Assembly: GCA_947381965.1 (NCBI GenBank)
Contig: CANCXX010000030.1
Location: 1-54,113, forward strand
Reading direction: 5' to 3'
Origin: an uncultured bacterium
GTDB taxonomy: Bacteria > Bacillota > Clostridia > Lachnospirales > Lachnospiraceae
Length of the DNA stretch: 54,113 nucleotides
Within the stretch, counting starts at the first letter, position 1, and each line of letters starts with the position of its first letter. Shown here in pieces: positions 1-7,972 of this stretch. Both the position numbers and the translations under genes were made by a program. The notes beneath the pieces are model-generated. The model did no database searches and had not been told where the DNA came from. It saw nothing but the letters and a program-made list of their open reading frames with translations.

Positions 1-226
1 AGACCCTGATCAGTTCACCCTCTTCGTCAGCGGACTGGGCAAACCATTGCCGTATGGTCCAGTTCCCTTCTGAATAAAAAGCACAGCCTATCAAATAGAT
101 TGTGGAACCTGAAGAGAGAAAACCAGTGGTTTCTATATCCAAAAATAAAATTTGGTTTAAAGGAGCTAAGCGCTCCAACGGATATTTTAACTGAAAATTA
201 CCGAGAATGATTTCTTCTGTTTTCAT
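1..226 (-). CDS. RNase H-like (YprB-type) exonuclease, N-terminal part only
   Basis: The reading frame starts at an ATG complementary to 224-226 and runs off the left edge of the window after 75 codons. A GGGGGG run just upstream can serve as ribosome site. The visible protein carries the motif FLDIETTGF at about residues 29-37, the first acidic motif of DEDD exonucleases, followed by a GSTIYLIGCAFY stretch and a tryptophan-rich strand. This pattern is seen in the RNase_H_2 domain proteins related to Bacillus YprB. The family is thought to be 3'-5' nucleases, but the substrate is not known to me. The other catalytic motifs lie outside the window. The gene is divergent from the rnf operon. Confidence 0.7.
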   Translation of the reverse strand, partial: MKTEEIILGNFQLKYPLERLAPLNQILFLDIETTGFLSSGSTIYLIGCAFYSEGNWTIRQWFAQSADEEGELIRV

Positions 227-535
227 AAAAACCCCCCATTCTTGCCAGCACATGTGCGCCTGGGTACAGGCATAGATTTACTAAAGACCTTTGCTGGAAA
301 AATTTTGTCTGTCCAAAGTGTACACTCTAGTTTAGCATATTTTTTGAAAATACAGTAGTGTTTTCGACAAAAAATAGCTGTCTAAATTAAAATACTGTAC
401 TTTGAGCCAGATCTATCCAATACAAAAAATCTTTTTAAGTTCGGTTGTAAATCCGACAAAAAAATAGTATATTTAAAAGGATGGAATATATTCAGTCAGA
501 GAACTGATAAATATAGAAGGAAAGAAGGGAATTGA
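227..535. other. Intergenic control region between exonuclease gene and rnf operon
   Basis: This 309-base AT-rich stretch has no supported gene. It holds the rnf promoter (445-473). Two near-identical copies of CGACAAAAAATAG occur at 365-377 and 454-467, the second with one extra A and lying inside the promoter spacer. I see no terminator or riboswitch. Confidence 0.5.
445..473 (+). promoter_or_regulatory. Probable rnf operon promoter
   Basis: TTGTAA at 445-450 and TATATT at 468-473 are separated by exactly 17 bases, fitting a SigA-type promoter. The start would fall near 480, leaving a 55-base leader before the GTG of rnfC. Confidence 0.55.
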
Positions 536-1852
536 GTGGCAAAATTAACATTTGCAGGAGGAATCCATCCTTATGACGGCAAGGATTTGTCTAAGGACAA
601 ACCCATCAGGGAGGTGCTGCCCAAAGGAGATTTGGTGTACCCCTTATCCCAGCATATTGGGGCGCCAGCCCAACCCATTGTCAAAAAGGGCGACAGGGTG
701 CTGGCAGGACAGGTAATTGCGAAAGAAGGAGGTTTTGTATCTGCGCATATCTATGCAACTGTTTCGGGAACGGTTAAGGCAATTGAACCCAGGAGAGTAG
801 TTACTGGCGACAACGTGATGAGTATTGTTGTGGAAAACGATGGCCTGTATGAAGAAGTAAGATGGCGGAAAATGATTCCTTTTGAAGAGCTTACCAGGGA
901 AGACAAGATAGCAATTATAAGAGAGGCGGGTATTGTAGGTATGGGGGGAGCAGGGTTCCCGACAGCTGTTAAGCTTTCACCCAAAGAACCTGACAATATT
1001 GAGTATGTAATCGTTAACTGTGCGGAATGTGAGCCATATCTTACTTCTGATTACCGGAAGATGCTTGAGGAGCCTGAAAAGTTGATAGGGGGTCTTAAGG
1101 TTTCTTTAAGTCTGTTTGAAAACGCAAGAGGGATATTGGCAGTGGAGGATAACAAACCGGATTGTATTGCCCTGCTGAAAAAACTTGTCCGTGATGAAGA
1201 CAAAATAACAGTAAAGGCTCTGAAAACAAAATATCCTCAAGGGTCAGAGCGGCAGCTTATTTATGCAGCTACGGGCCGTGCGATTCATGCTGCCATGCTT
1301 CCGGCAGACGCAGGGTGCGTGGTTAACAATGTGGATACAGTAATTTCTATATATAATGCAGTAATAGGCGGAAGGCCTTTAATGTATCGGATAGTGACAG
1401 TTACAGGAGATGCCATTGCAGACCCTGCAAATTTTAAAGTGAGAATTGGAACTAATTACCATGAACTGGTAGAAGCAGCGGGGGGCTTTAAACAACAGCC
1501 TGTTAAGATTATATCCGGAGGGCCGATGATGGGATTTGGCATTTTTGATCTGGATGTGCCGACTACCAAGACTTCTTCAGCGCTTCTTTGCCTTACCAAG
1601 GATGAAGTGTCTGCCATGGAACCAAGCGCTTGTATTAATTGTGGAAAATGTGTGGAAGTATGTCCGGGCAGAGTAGTGCCACGGAAACTGGCTGATTATG
1701 CAGAGCATTATGACGAGGAGGCATTTCTCAAAAATAATGGTATGGAGTGTTGTGAATGCGGGTGCTGCAGTTACATATGTCCGGCAAAGAGGCCGCTTAC
1801 TCAGGTAATAAAGTCCATGCGGAAAATGCAGCTGGCAAAGAAGAAAAAGTAA
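536..1852 (+). CDS. rnfC: Rnf complex subunit RnfC (NADH-side, 4Fe-4S)
   Basis: RnfC is the peripheral subunit that carries the NAD(H) site of the ferredoxin:NAD+ oxidoreductase (Rnf), which couples electron flow to ion export across the membrane. The protein is 438 residues. The glycine-rich nucleotide/FMN motif GMGGAGFPT is at 135-143, with NCAECEP after it. Two ferredoxin clusters close the protein: CINCGKCVEVCP (366-377) and CCECGCCSYICP (405-416). The start is a GTG preceded by an AAGAAGGG ribosome site. It is the first gene of rnfCDGEAB, four bases ahead of the next open frame, so the operon is tightly packed. Length and motif order match clostridial RnfC. Confidence 0.96.
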   Translation: MAKLTFAGGIHPYDGKDLSKDKPIREVLPKGDLVYPLSQHIGAPAQPIVKKGDRVLAGQVIAKEGGFVSAHIYATVSGTVKAIEPRRVVTGDNVMSIVVENDGLYEEVRWRKMIPFEELTREDKIAIIREAGIVGMGGAGFPTAVKLSPKEPDNIEYVIVNCAECEPYLTSDYRKMLEEPEKLIGGLKVSLSLFENARGILAVEDNKPDCIALLKKLVRDEDKITVKALKTKYPQGSERQLIYAATGRAIHAAMLPADAGCVVNNVDTVISIYNAVIGGRPLMYRIVTVTGDAIADPANFKVRIGTNYHELVEAAGGFKQQPVKIISGGPMMGFGIFDLDVPTTKTSSALLCLTKDEVSAMEPSACINCGKCVEVCPGRVVPRKLADYAEHYDEEAFLKNNGMECCECGCCSYICPAKRPLTQVIKSMRKMQLAKKKK

Positions 1853-1901
1853 TCTGATGGAACACAAAAACAGCGGAACTATAAAGAGAGGAAGGAAAGA
1901 G

Positions 1902-2834
1902 ATGAGCGATTTGATGAAGGTTTCATCCAATCCCCATGTCAGATCTAAGGTCACTACCAGTAATATTATGCTTTCTGTGGTGATTGCCCTGCTGCCAGCA
2001 GCAGGCTTTGGCATTTATAATTTTGGATTGGATGCGCTTATTTTAATAATAATAACGGTGGCAACCTGTGTGCTTGCAGAGTACATTTATGAAAAGGCAA
2101 TGCACAAAAAAGTAACTGTGGGTGATTTTTCAGCAGTGGTGACAGGGCTTTTGCTTGCACTGAACCTGCCCTCATCAGCACCCTGGTGGATTGGCGTGAT
2201 TGGCGGGCTTTTTGCTATATTAGTAGTGAAAATGCTTTTTGGAGGGCTTGGACAGAATTTTATGAATCCGGCGCTGGGAGCAAGATGCTTTCTGCTGATT
2301 TCATACACTTCCATTATGTGCAACTTTGAATGTGACGCATATACGGGACCTACACCGCTTGCCAGTTTAAAAGCGGGAGAGAGCGTAAACATTCTGAATA
2401 TGGTGATTGGAAAGACGGGAGGGACCATAGGGGAAACTTCTATGGTAGCCATTGTGATTGGGGCATGTATCCTGATTCTTCTGGGAATTATCGATTTAAA
2501 GATTTCAGGAACTTACATAGTTACATTTGTTATTTTTCTTGTATTGTTTGGCGGTCATGGCGTTGATCCGGCTTTTATCAGCGCACATCTGGCAGGAGGC
2601 GGTCTGATGCTGGGAGCTTTCTTTATGGCTACGGATTATGTGACAAGACCTGTAACCAAAAAAGGTCAGTATCTATATGGGGTGGTATTAGGACTGCTGA
2701 CAGGAATATTTCGTATCTTTGGCCCTTCTGCAGAAGGTGTTTCCTATGCGATTATTTTAGGCAATCTGCTGGTACCTTTGATTGAAAAGATTACCATGCC
2801 GAAAGCCTTCGGAAAAGGAGGGGAAAGAGCATGA
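1902..2834 (+). CDS. rnfD: Rnf complex membrane subunit RnfD (flavinylated)
   Basis: RnfD is an integral membrane subunit of the Rnf pump. The open frame reaches back to an ATG at 1857, but the ATG at 1902 has a GAGGAAGG site upstream and gives the usual N-terminus, so 1902 is preferred (310 residues). The protein is mostly hydrophobic, with many membrane segments. The sequence YTGPTPL at 147-153 corresponds to the RnfD site where FMN is joined to threonine by ApbE; here Thr151 is the likely acceptor, in a TGPT rather than the common SGAT setting. The 3' end overlaps the rnfG start (ATGA overlap). An apbE gene lies 4 kb downstream. Confidence 0.95.
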   Translation: MSDLMKVSSNPHVRSKVTTSNIMLSVVIALLPAAGFGIYNFGLDALILIIITVATCVLAEYIYEKAMHKKVTVGDFSAVVTGLLLALNLPSSAPWWIGVIGGLFAILVVKMLFGGLGQNFMNPALGARCFLLISYTSIMCNFECDAYTGPTPLASLKAGESVNILNMVIGKTGGTIGETSMVAIVIGACILILLGIIDLKISGTYIVTFVIFLVLFGGHGVDPAFISAHLAGGGLMLGAFFMATDYVTRPVTKKGQYLYGVVLGLLTGIFRIFGPSAEGVSYAIILGNLLVPLIEKITMPKAFGKGGERA

Positions 2835-3454
2835 GAAGTATGTTAAAAGATGCGGGCATCCTTTTGCTGATTACCTTGTGTTCAGGTTTGATTCTTGGTT
2901 TTGTGTATCAGATTACCAAGGAACCGATTGCCCAGGCGGAGGAAGCGGCTGCTAAGGCGGCGTATAATGAAGTATTTAATGCTGCGCATGATTTTGAAGA
3001 GCTGGATATGCCGGCGCTGGAAGATGATAGCTGGAAGGCATCCTGGGAAGAAGCCGGTTTTGGCGGAACAGACATTGACAAGGTGCTGGCAGCGAAGGAT
3101 AAAGATGGAAGTCTGCTGGGATATGTACTTACTGTAACAAGCCATGAAGGATATGGCGGCGATATCACTTTTACCATGGGGATTTGGAATGATGGAAAGT
3201 TAAATGGAATTTCTATATTGGATATCTCAGAAACTGCCGGCCTTGGGATGAAGGCGGAGGATGTTTTAAAACCCCAGTTTGCAGATAAGAATGTTACCAG
3301 CTTTGCTTACACAAAAACAGGGGCTGTATCGGAGGATCAGATTGACGCCATCAGTGGCGCAACGATTACGACAAATGCTGTTACAACAGCGGTAAATGGT
3401 GGTCTTTATTATTTCCAGACCCAGTTAGGAGGCAGCGGCAATGAAACAGAATAA
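2831..3454 (+). CDS. rnfG: Rnf complex subunit RnfG (covalent FMN protein)
   Basis: RnfG carries a covalently bound FMN on the outer face of the membrane and passes electrons within the Rnf complex. The protein has 207 residues, one N-terminal membrane segment (about 8-26), then an FMN-binding domain. ETAGLG is at 134-139 and the flavinylation motif SGATIT at 175-180, with Thr178 as the expected acceptor for ApbE. The start ATG overlaps the end of rnfD and the gene overlaps rnfE by 14 bases, so translation is probably coupled. Confidence 0.95.
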   Translation: MRSMLKDAGILLLITLCSGLILGFVYQITKEPIAQAEEAAAKAAYNEVFNAAHDFEELDMPALEDDSWKASWEEAGFGGTDIDKVLAAKDKDGSLLGYVLTVTSHEGYGGDITFTMGIWNDGKLNGISILDISETAGLGMKAEDVLKPQFADKNVTSFAYTKTGAVSEDQIDAISGATITTNAVTTAVNGGLYYFQTQLGGSGNETE

Positions 3455-4175
3455 GATAACGGAACGGCTGTTTAACGGGCTGATTAAGGAAAATCCAACT
3501 TTTGTGCTTATGCTGGGCATGTGTCCGACGCTTGCCGTAACGACATCGGCAATAAACGGCCTGGGGATGGGACTTACCACTATGGTGGTGCTAGCTTTAA
3601 GCAATATGTTTATATCCATGTTAAGGAAAGTAATACCTGACAAGGTAAGGATTCCTGCATTTATTGTAATTATTGCTTCCTTTGTAACGGTGGTTGAGCT
3701 TTTGCTGAAGGCTTTTATTCCTTTTTTATACGACGCATTGGGTCTTTATATTCCGCTGATTGTTGTAAACTGTATTATTTTAGGGCGTGCAGAAGCATAT
3801 GCGTCCAAAAATGGTGTGATACCTTCTCTTTTTGACGGAATTGGAATGGGGCTTGGCTTTACCTTTGCCTTAACCATTATCGGGGCAGTCAGGGAGCTGC
3901 TTGGAGCAGGGGAAATGTTTGGTGTTGCCATTATGCCGGAAAGTTATGTGCCATGCAGTATTTTTGTTCTGGCGCCAGGAGCATTTTTTGTTTTGGCGGC
4001 GCTTACCGCTATCCAGAATAAAATTAAAATTGCAGGAGAAAGAAAAGGCAGGGATATGTCTAAAATACAGTCCGGCTGTAATTCAGACTGCATGAATTGC
4101 CAGGATATGGGCTGCAGCAGGCGTTTTTATGGCGGTGCCCAGGAAGAACAGACAGCAGAGAAAAAGGAGGTGTAG
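3441..4175 (+). CDS. rnfE: Rnf complex membrane subunit RnfE with cysteine-rich tail
   Basis: RnfE is a membrane subunit of the RnfA/RnfE pair of inverted homologues that form the core of the pump. The protein has 244 residues and six or so hydrophobic segments up to about residue 190. The start at 3441 has GGAGG a few bases upstream and overlaps rnfG. After the last membrane segment there is a polar tail with four cysteines, C213, C217, C220 and C225, then a Glu/Lys-rich end. Proteobacterial RnfE lacks such a tail as far as I know. The tail could bind metal or an Fe-S cluster, but that is inference. Confidence 0.94.
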   Translation: MKQNKITERLFNGLIKENPTFVLMLGMCPTLAVTTSAINGLGMGLTTMVVLALSNMFISMLRKVIPDKVRIPAFIVIIASFVTVVELLLKAFIPFLYDALGLYIPLIVVNCIILGRAEAYASKNGVIPSLFDGIGMGLGFTFALTIIGAVRELLGAGEMFGVAIMPESYVPCSIFVLAPGAFFVLAALTAIQNKIKIAGERKGRDMSKIQSGCNSDCMNCQDMGCSRRFYGGAQEEQTAEKKEV

Positions 4176-4178
4176 GCA

Positions 4179-4757
4179 ATGATAAAGGATTTGCTGATAA
4201 TTTTAATTTCATCCTCACTGGTAAGCAATGTTGTATTAAGCCAGTTTTTAGGTTTATGCCCCTTTCTCGGCGTATCCAAAAAGACAGATACAGCAGCAGG
4301 AATGGGGACAGCAGTAATTTTTGTGATTACCCTTGCGTCTGCGGTTGCCGGTGTGATTTACCAATATATATTAAAACCTTTTGACCTTACCTATCTGCAG
4401 ACCATTGTGTTTATCCTGGTTATTGCGGCGCTGGTACAGTTTGTGGAAATGTTTCTCAAGAAATTTATGAAGCCTTTGTATCAGGCATTGGGTGTCTATC
4501 TGCCGTTAATTACAACGAACTGTGCGGTGCTTGGAGTTGCGCTGACGAACGTACAGAAAAAATATGGGATACTTACCGGAATTGTAAATGGATTTGCAAC
4601 GGCTGTTGGTTTTACCATAGCGATTGTAATTCTTGCAGGCATCAGGGAGAAAATGGAGTATAACGATATTCCAGAGTCTTTTAAGGGGATGCCGATTGTA
4701 CTTGTAACTGCAGGGTTAATGGCAATTGCTTTCTGTGGGTTTTCAGGGCTGCTGTAG
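4179..4757 (+). CDS. rnfA: Rnf complex membrane subunit RnfA
   Basis: RnfA is the partner of RnfE in the membrane core of the ferredoxin:NAD+ pump. It has 192 residues, is almost wholly hydrophobic, and carries the family signatures NVVLSQFLGLCPFLGVSK near the N-terminus and LPLITTNCAVLG near residue 110. These hold the cysteines that in related complexes ligate an iron cluster inside the membrane. The start ATG follows AAAAAGGAGGTG and lies three bases after the rnfE stop. Confidence 0.96.
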   Translation: MIKDLLIILISSSLVSNVVLSQFLGLCPFLGVSKKTDTAAGMGTAVIFVITLASAVAGVIYQYILKPFDLTYLQTIVFILVIAALVQFVEMFLKKFMKPLYQALGVYLPLITTNCAVLGVALTNVQKKYGILTGIVNGFATAVGFTIAIVILAGIREKMEYNDIPESFKGMPIVLVTAGLMAIAFCGFSGLL

Positions 4758-4841
4758 TATAGTCAGAAGATATCAAAAGCAAATCAAAGAAGCTGCCTTG
4801 GCATGGCAGGACAGATTTGGTACTGGAATAGGAGGTGCAAG

Positions 4842-5639
4842 ATGGATATAACAGGTATATTGCTGGCTGTGGTAGTGGTAGGCGGGGTTGGACTGTTTAT
4901 CGGCCTGTTTCTTGGAGCGGCAGCCATTAAGTTTAAAGTGGAAGTGGATGAAAGGGAGGAAGCGGTTTTGGCGGCGTTACCCGGAAACAACTGCGGCGGC
5001 TGTGGATTTCCAGGTTGCAGCGGACTGGCGGCAGCGATTGCAAAAGGAGAAGCGGCTGTGAACGCCTGTCCTGTTGGCGGAGAACCGGTAGGAAAAGTAA
5101 TTGCGGGAATCATGGGAGTGGAAGCTGGAGAAAGTACCAGAATGACCGCTTTTGTACAGTGTCAGGGGGATTGTGACAAAACCACGCTTGATTATGAATA
5201 TCATGGAATCAAAGATTGTCGGATGCTGTCTTTTGTGCCAAATGGCGGTGCAAAGAGCTGCAATTATGGGTGCCTTGGATTTGGAAGCTGTGTAAAAGCC
5301 TGCCCTTTTGATGCAATCCATGTGATAAACGGTGTGGCGGTGGTTGATAAAGAGCGGTGTAAGGCTTGTGGAAAATGTGTGGAAGTATGTCCAAAGAATC
5401 TGATTACACTGATCCCTTATGATGCAAAATATGTGGTTGCATGCAGTTCAAAAGACAAAGGACCAGTTACAATGAAGGACTGTACAGTGGGGTGTATTGG
5501 CTGTCAGCTTTGTAAGCGAAATTGTTCTTCAAAGGCAGTGGATGTAACGGATTTTAATGCAACTATTGACTATGAAAAGTGCACAGGATGCGGTGCTTGT
5601 GCAGAAAAATGTCCAAGAAAGTCAATTGTCACACATTAA
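4842..5639 (+). CDS. rnfB: Rnf complex subunit RnfB (multi Fe-S ferredoxin acceptor)
   Basis: RnfB takes electrons from reduced ferredoxin and feeds them into the Rnf complex. The open frame extends to 4803, but the ATG at 4842 has AGGAGGTG in front and gives the usual start with a single membrane anchor (residues 5-27). The four-cysteine domain follows (C51, C54, C59, C76), then several ferredoxin repeats: CLGFGSCVKACP, CKACGKCVEVCP, CIGCQLCKRNC and CTGCGACAEKCP. That leaves room for at least five clusters in 265 residues. It is the last gene of the operon, 84 bases after rnfA. Confidence 0.96.
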   Translation: MDITGILLAVVVVGGVGLFIGLFLGAAAIKFKVEVDEREEAVLAALPGNNCGGCGFPGCSGLAAAIAKGEAAVNACPVGGEPVGKVIAGIMGVEAGESTRMTAFVQCQGDCDKTTLDYEYHGIKDCRMLSFVPNGGAKSCNYGCLGFGSCVKACPFDAIHVINGVAVVDKERCKACGKCVEVCPKNLITLIPYDAKYVVACSSKDKGPVTMKDCTVGCIGCQLCKRNCSSKAVDVTDFNATIDYEKCTGCGACAEKCPRKSIVTH

Positions 5640-5689
5640 ACAATCTAAAAATCAGAATTGTAAAAAAAGATTTTAAATGGAGATAAAGG

Positions 5690-6727
5690 ATGAATAGTGA
5701 AGGCGTGCAGGTAAAACTTGGCAGTACCGGTATTGTTGTGAATAAAAATGGTTTTGGCGCTTTGCCAATCCAGAGAATCAGTGATGAGGCAGCGGTGTAT
5801 CTTTTAAAGAAAGCCTATGAAGGAGGCATCCGTTTTTTTGATACAGCAAGAGCCTACAGTGACAGTGAACATAAGCTGGGGATTGCCTTTGAAAAAATCA
5901 GAGAAAATCTTGTGATTGCAACCAAGTCAGGGGCGCAGACGGGAGAGAGCATGAAAAAGGATCTGGAAACAAGCCTTTCAATGCTTCGCACAGATTATGT
6001 TGATATTTACCAGTTCCATAATCCTGGGTTTTGCCCGAAACCGGGGGATGGGAGCGGCTTGTATGAAGCAGCGCTGGAAGCAAAAGCAGAAGGAAAAATC
6101 CGTCATATCGGAATTACAAACCACAGGCTGGGTGTGGCAAAGGAGGCCATTGAAAGCGGCCTTTATGAGACATTGCAGTTTCCCTTCTGTTATCTTGCTA
6201 CAGAGAAAGAAGAAGCCCTTGTGAAGGGATGTCTAAAGGCAGATATGGGGTTTATTGCCATGAAAGCTCTGTCCGGTGGCCTTATTACCAACTCTGCCGC
6301 AGCTTACGCCCATGCGTCGCTGTTTGAAAATGTATTGCCTATTTGGGGCGTACAGAGGGAAACGGAACTTGACGAATTTTTGTCTTACATCACGGACCCT
6401 CCGGCTATGACAGAAGAGATGCAAAAGGTGATAGAAGCTGACAGGAAAGAATTGTCAGGTGGATTTTGTCGGGGATGCGGATACTGTATGCCCTGTCCGG
6501 CCGGAATTGAGATTAACAATTGTGCCAGAATGTCTCTGCTTCTTAGACGCTCACCCTCAGCGGGATGGCTGACAAAAGAAGTACAGGAAAAAATGAATAA
6601 AATTGAGAACTGTCTTCATTGCGGACATTGTAAAAGCAAATGTCCTTATGGACTGGACACTCCTTCTCTTCTTGAAAAAAATCTGGAGGATTACAGGAAT
6701 GTGTTGGAGGGAAAAACCTGCGTATAA
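5690..6727 (+). CDS. Aldo/keto reductase with C-terminal ferredoxin domain
   Basis: The first 240 residues form an aldo/keto reductase barrel. The catalytic set is visible: Asp51 and Tyr56 (FFDTARAYSDSE), Lys79 (ATKSG) and His110 (YQFHNPG). The C-terminus carries two 4Fe-4S motifs, CRGCGYCMPCP (C260, C263, C266, C270) and CLHCGHCKSKCP (C308, C311, C314, C318). Such fused proteins are common in anaerobes; their substrates are mostly unknown. The gene lies 50 bases after rnfB with its own GGAGATAAAGG site, so it may be read from the rnf promoter. The iron-sulfur domain and the neighbourhood suggest ferredoxin-linked rather than purely NADPH-linked chemistry, which is inference. Confidence 0.88.
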   Translation: MNSEGVQVKLGSTGIVVNKNGFGALPIQRISDEAAVYLLKKAYEGGIRFFDTARAYSDSEHKLGIAFEKIRENLVIATKSGAQTGESMKKDLETSLSMLRTDYVDIYQFHNPGFCPKPGDGSGLYEAALEAKAEGKIRHIGITNHRLGVAKEAIESGLYETLQFPFCYLATEKEEALVKGCLKADMGFIAMKALSGGLITNSAAAYAHASLFENVLPIWGVQRETELDEFLSYITDPPAMTEEMQKVIEADRKELSGGFCRGCGYCMPCPAGIEINNCARMSLLLRRSPSAGWLTKEVQEKMNKIENCLHCGHCKSKCPYGLDTPSLLEKNLEDYRNVLEGKTCV

Positions 6728-6808
6728 ATTAGTGGGAACAGAAAGAGTGCAGATTATCTGCCATGGTTTTACAAAAGTTTCCTGCAGGCATTTCCTATAG
6801 AAGGAAGG

Positions 6809-7807
6809 TCAGTTAAAATTTACATATTGGATATTGCCGTCTTCTGTGACAAAAACAGCCTGGACATCTGGGAAGTTTTCAAGCACAGAGACGGCTTTTT
6901 CATATCCTAAGATATAACAAAGTGTAGAAAGGGCATCTGCGTCCGTGGAAGAAGAACTGATAATAGTGGTTTGGACCAGACCGCCCTCAGCGGGATAGCC
7001 GGTTTTAGGGGAAAGAATATGATGATAGCGTTTTCCGTCTTTAATAAAAAAACGCTCATAATTTCCAGAAGAAACCACACTTTTGTCAGATAAATCAAGA
7101 ACAAGGGCAGGAGTGCCGTTGCCTTTAAAGGGGTCGCGGATTCCAATCTGGAAGGGGGAACCATCTGGTTTACTGCCCACAGCGACCACATTGCCGCCTA
7201 AATTGATTAGGGCGGAGGAAACATTTTGGGACAGCAGAAATTCTTTCATTTTATCCCCAATAAATCCCTTGGCGATAAAACCAAGATCTATCTGTGCGCC
7301 AGGGTCTGTTAGCGTTACCAGACTGCCGTTTATTAGCACTGATTGGTAATCCACATGAGAAACAGCCTCTTCAATCTGTTCTTTGTCGGGAATGATTTCT
7401 TCATTGTCAGAGCCAAAATTCCAAAGCATTGATAAAGCGCCGATGGTAGGGTCTGTAAGGCCCTCTGACAGTTGTGCGTATAACAGGGCATTCTCCAGCA
7501 AAGAAAGGGTATCGGCGTCTACCCTTACAGGGCTGCCGTTGCTGTGATTAATATTCCATATATCACTGCCTGGTATATTAGGGCTTAAGAGATTTTCATA
7601 GTGACTGGCCAGTTCCATACATTGGTCAAGTAAGGTTTTCTTTGACTCATCATATAGAGTGACGGTAATAACAGTGTCAAAATAAAATCCGGTGGCATGG
7701 ATGGGGGAAGAGGAGGCGTAATGGCATCCTGAAAAAAGAAAAAGGCACAGAATGAAAAGGAGCACGGAAGTTTTTGACATATATTGGTAAGTAAAAAAAT
7801 GCTTCAT
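6809..7807 (-). CDS. apbE: FAD:protein FMN transferase (ApbE lipoprotein)
   Basis: ApbE moves FMN from FAD onto a threonine of target proteins such as RnfG and RnfD. The open frame reaches 7855, but the ATG at 7807 has GAGGTAA in front and yields a lipoprotein signal with the lipobox LFSGC, so 7807 is chosen (332 residues). Family motifs are all present: GALSMLWNFG, IDLGFIAKGF, HHILSPKTGYPA and the metal-binding DADALST region. It converges on the aldo/keto reductase gene. Placement beside rnf supports its role in maturing the Rnf flavoproteins on the outer membrane face. Confidence 0.93.
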   Translation of the reverse strand: MKHFFTYQYMSKTSVLLFILCLFLFSGCHYASSSPIHATGFYFDTVITVTLYDESKKTLLDQCMELASHYENLLSPNIPGSDIWNINHSNGSPVRVDADTLSLLENALLYAQLSEGLTDPTIGALSMLWNFGSDNEEIIPDKEQIEEAVSHVDYQSVLINGSLVTLTDPGAQIDLGFIAKGFIGDKMKEFLLSQNVSSALINLGGNVVAVGSKPDGSPFQIGIRDPFKGNGTPALVLDLSDKSVVSSGNYERFFIKDGKRYHHILSPKTGYPAEGGLVQTTIISSSSTDADALSTLCYILGYEKAVSVLENFPDVQAVFVTEDGNIQYVNFN

Positions 7808-7972
7808 AACAGTTACCTCGTAATGAATTTGGGTTGTAAAAAATGAAAGTTTCATGTATAGTAGTAAGAAACTGTGAGCCAGCCGGATGCTTCATAATTG
7901 GATAATCTGACATGGCGCATAATTATTATATATTTTTATCTATAATTTGAAAAGGGAAAGTGGTGGAGTGAT

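Noticed and set aside
1577-2014. 145-codon minus-strand open frame across the rnfC-rnfD junction
   Set aside because: Both strong Rnf genes explain the plus strand; the minus translation has no known domain or start signal.
7898-7946. Promoter of the GH25-like gene
   Set aside because: TATAAT at 7941-7946 is good, but no -35 box lies at 16-18 bases; TTGGAT at 7898 is too far, so I did not call it.
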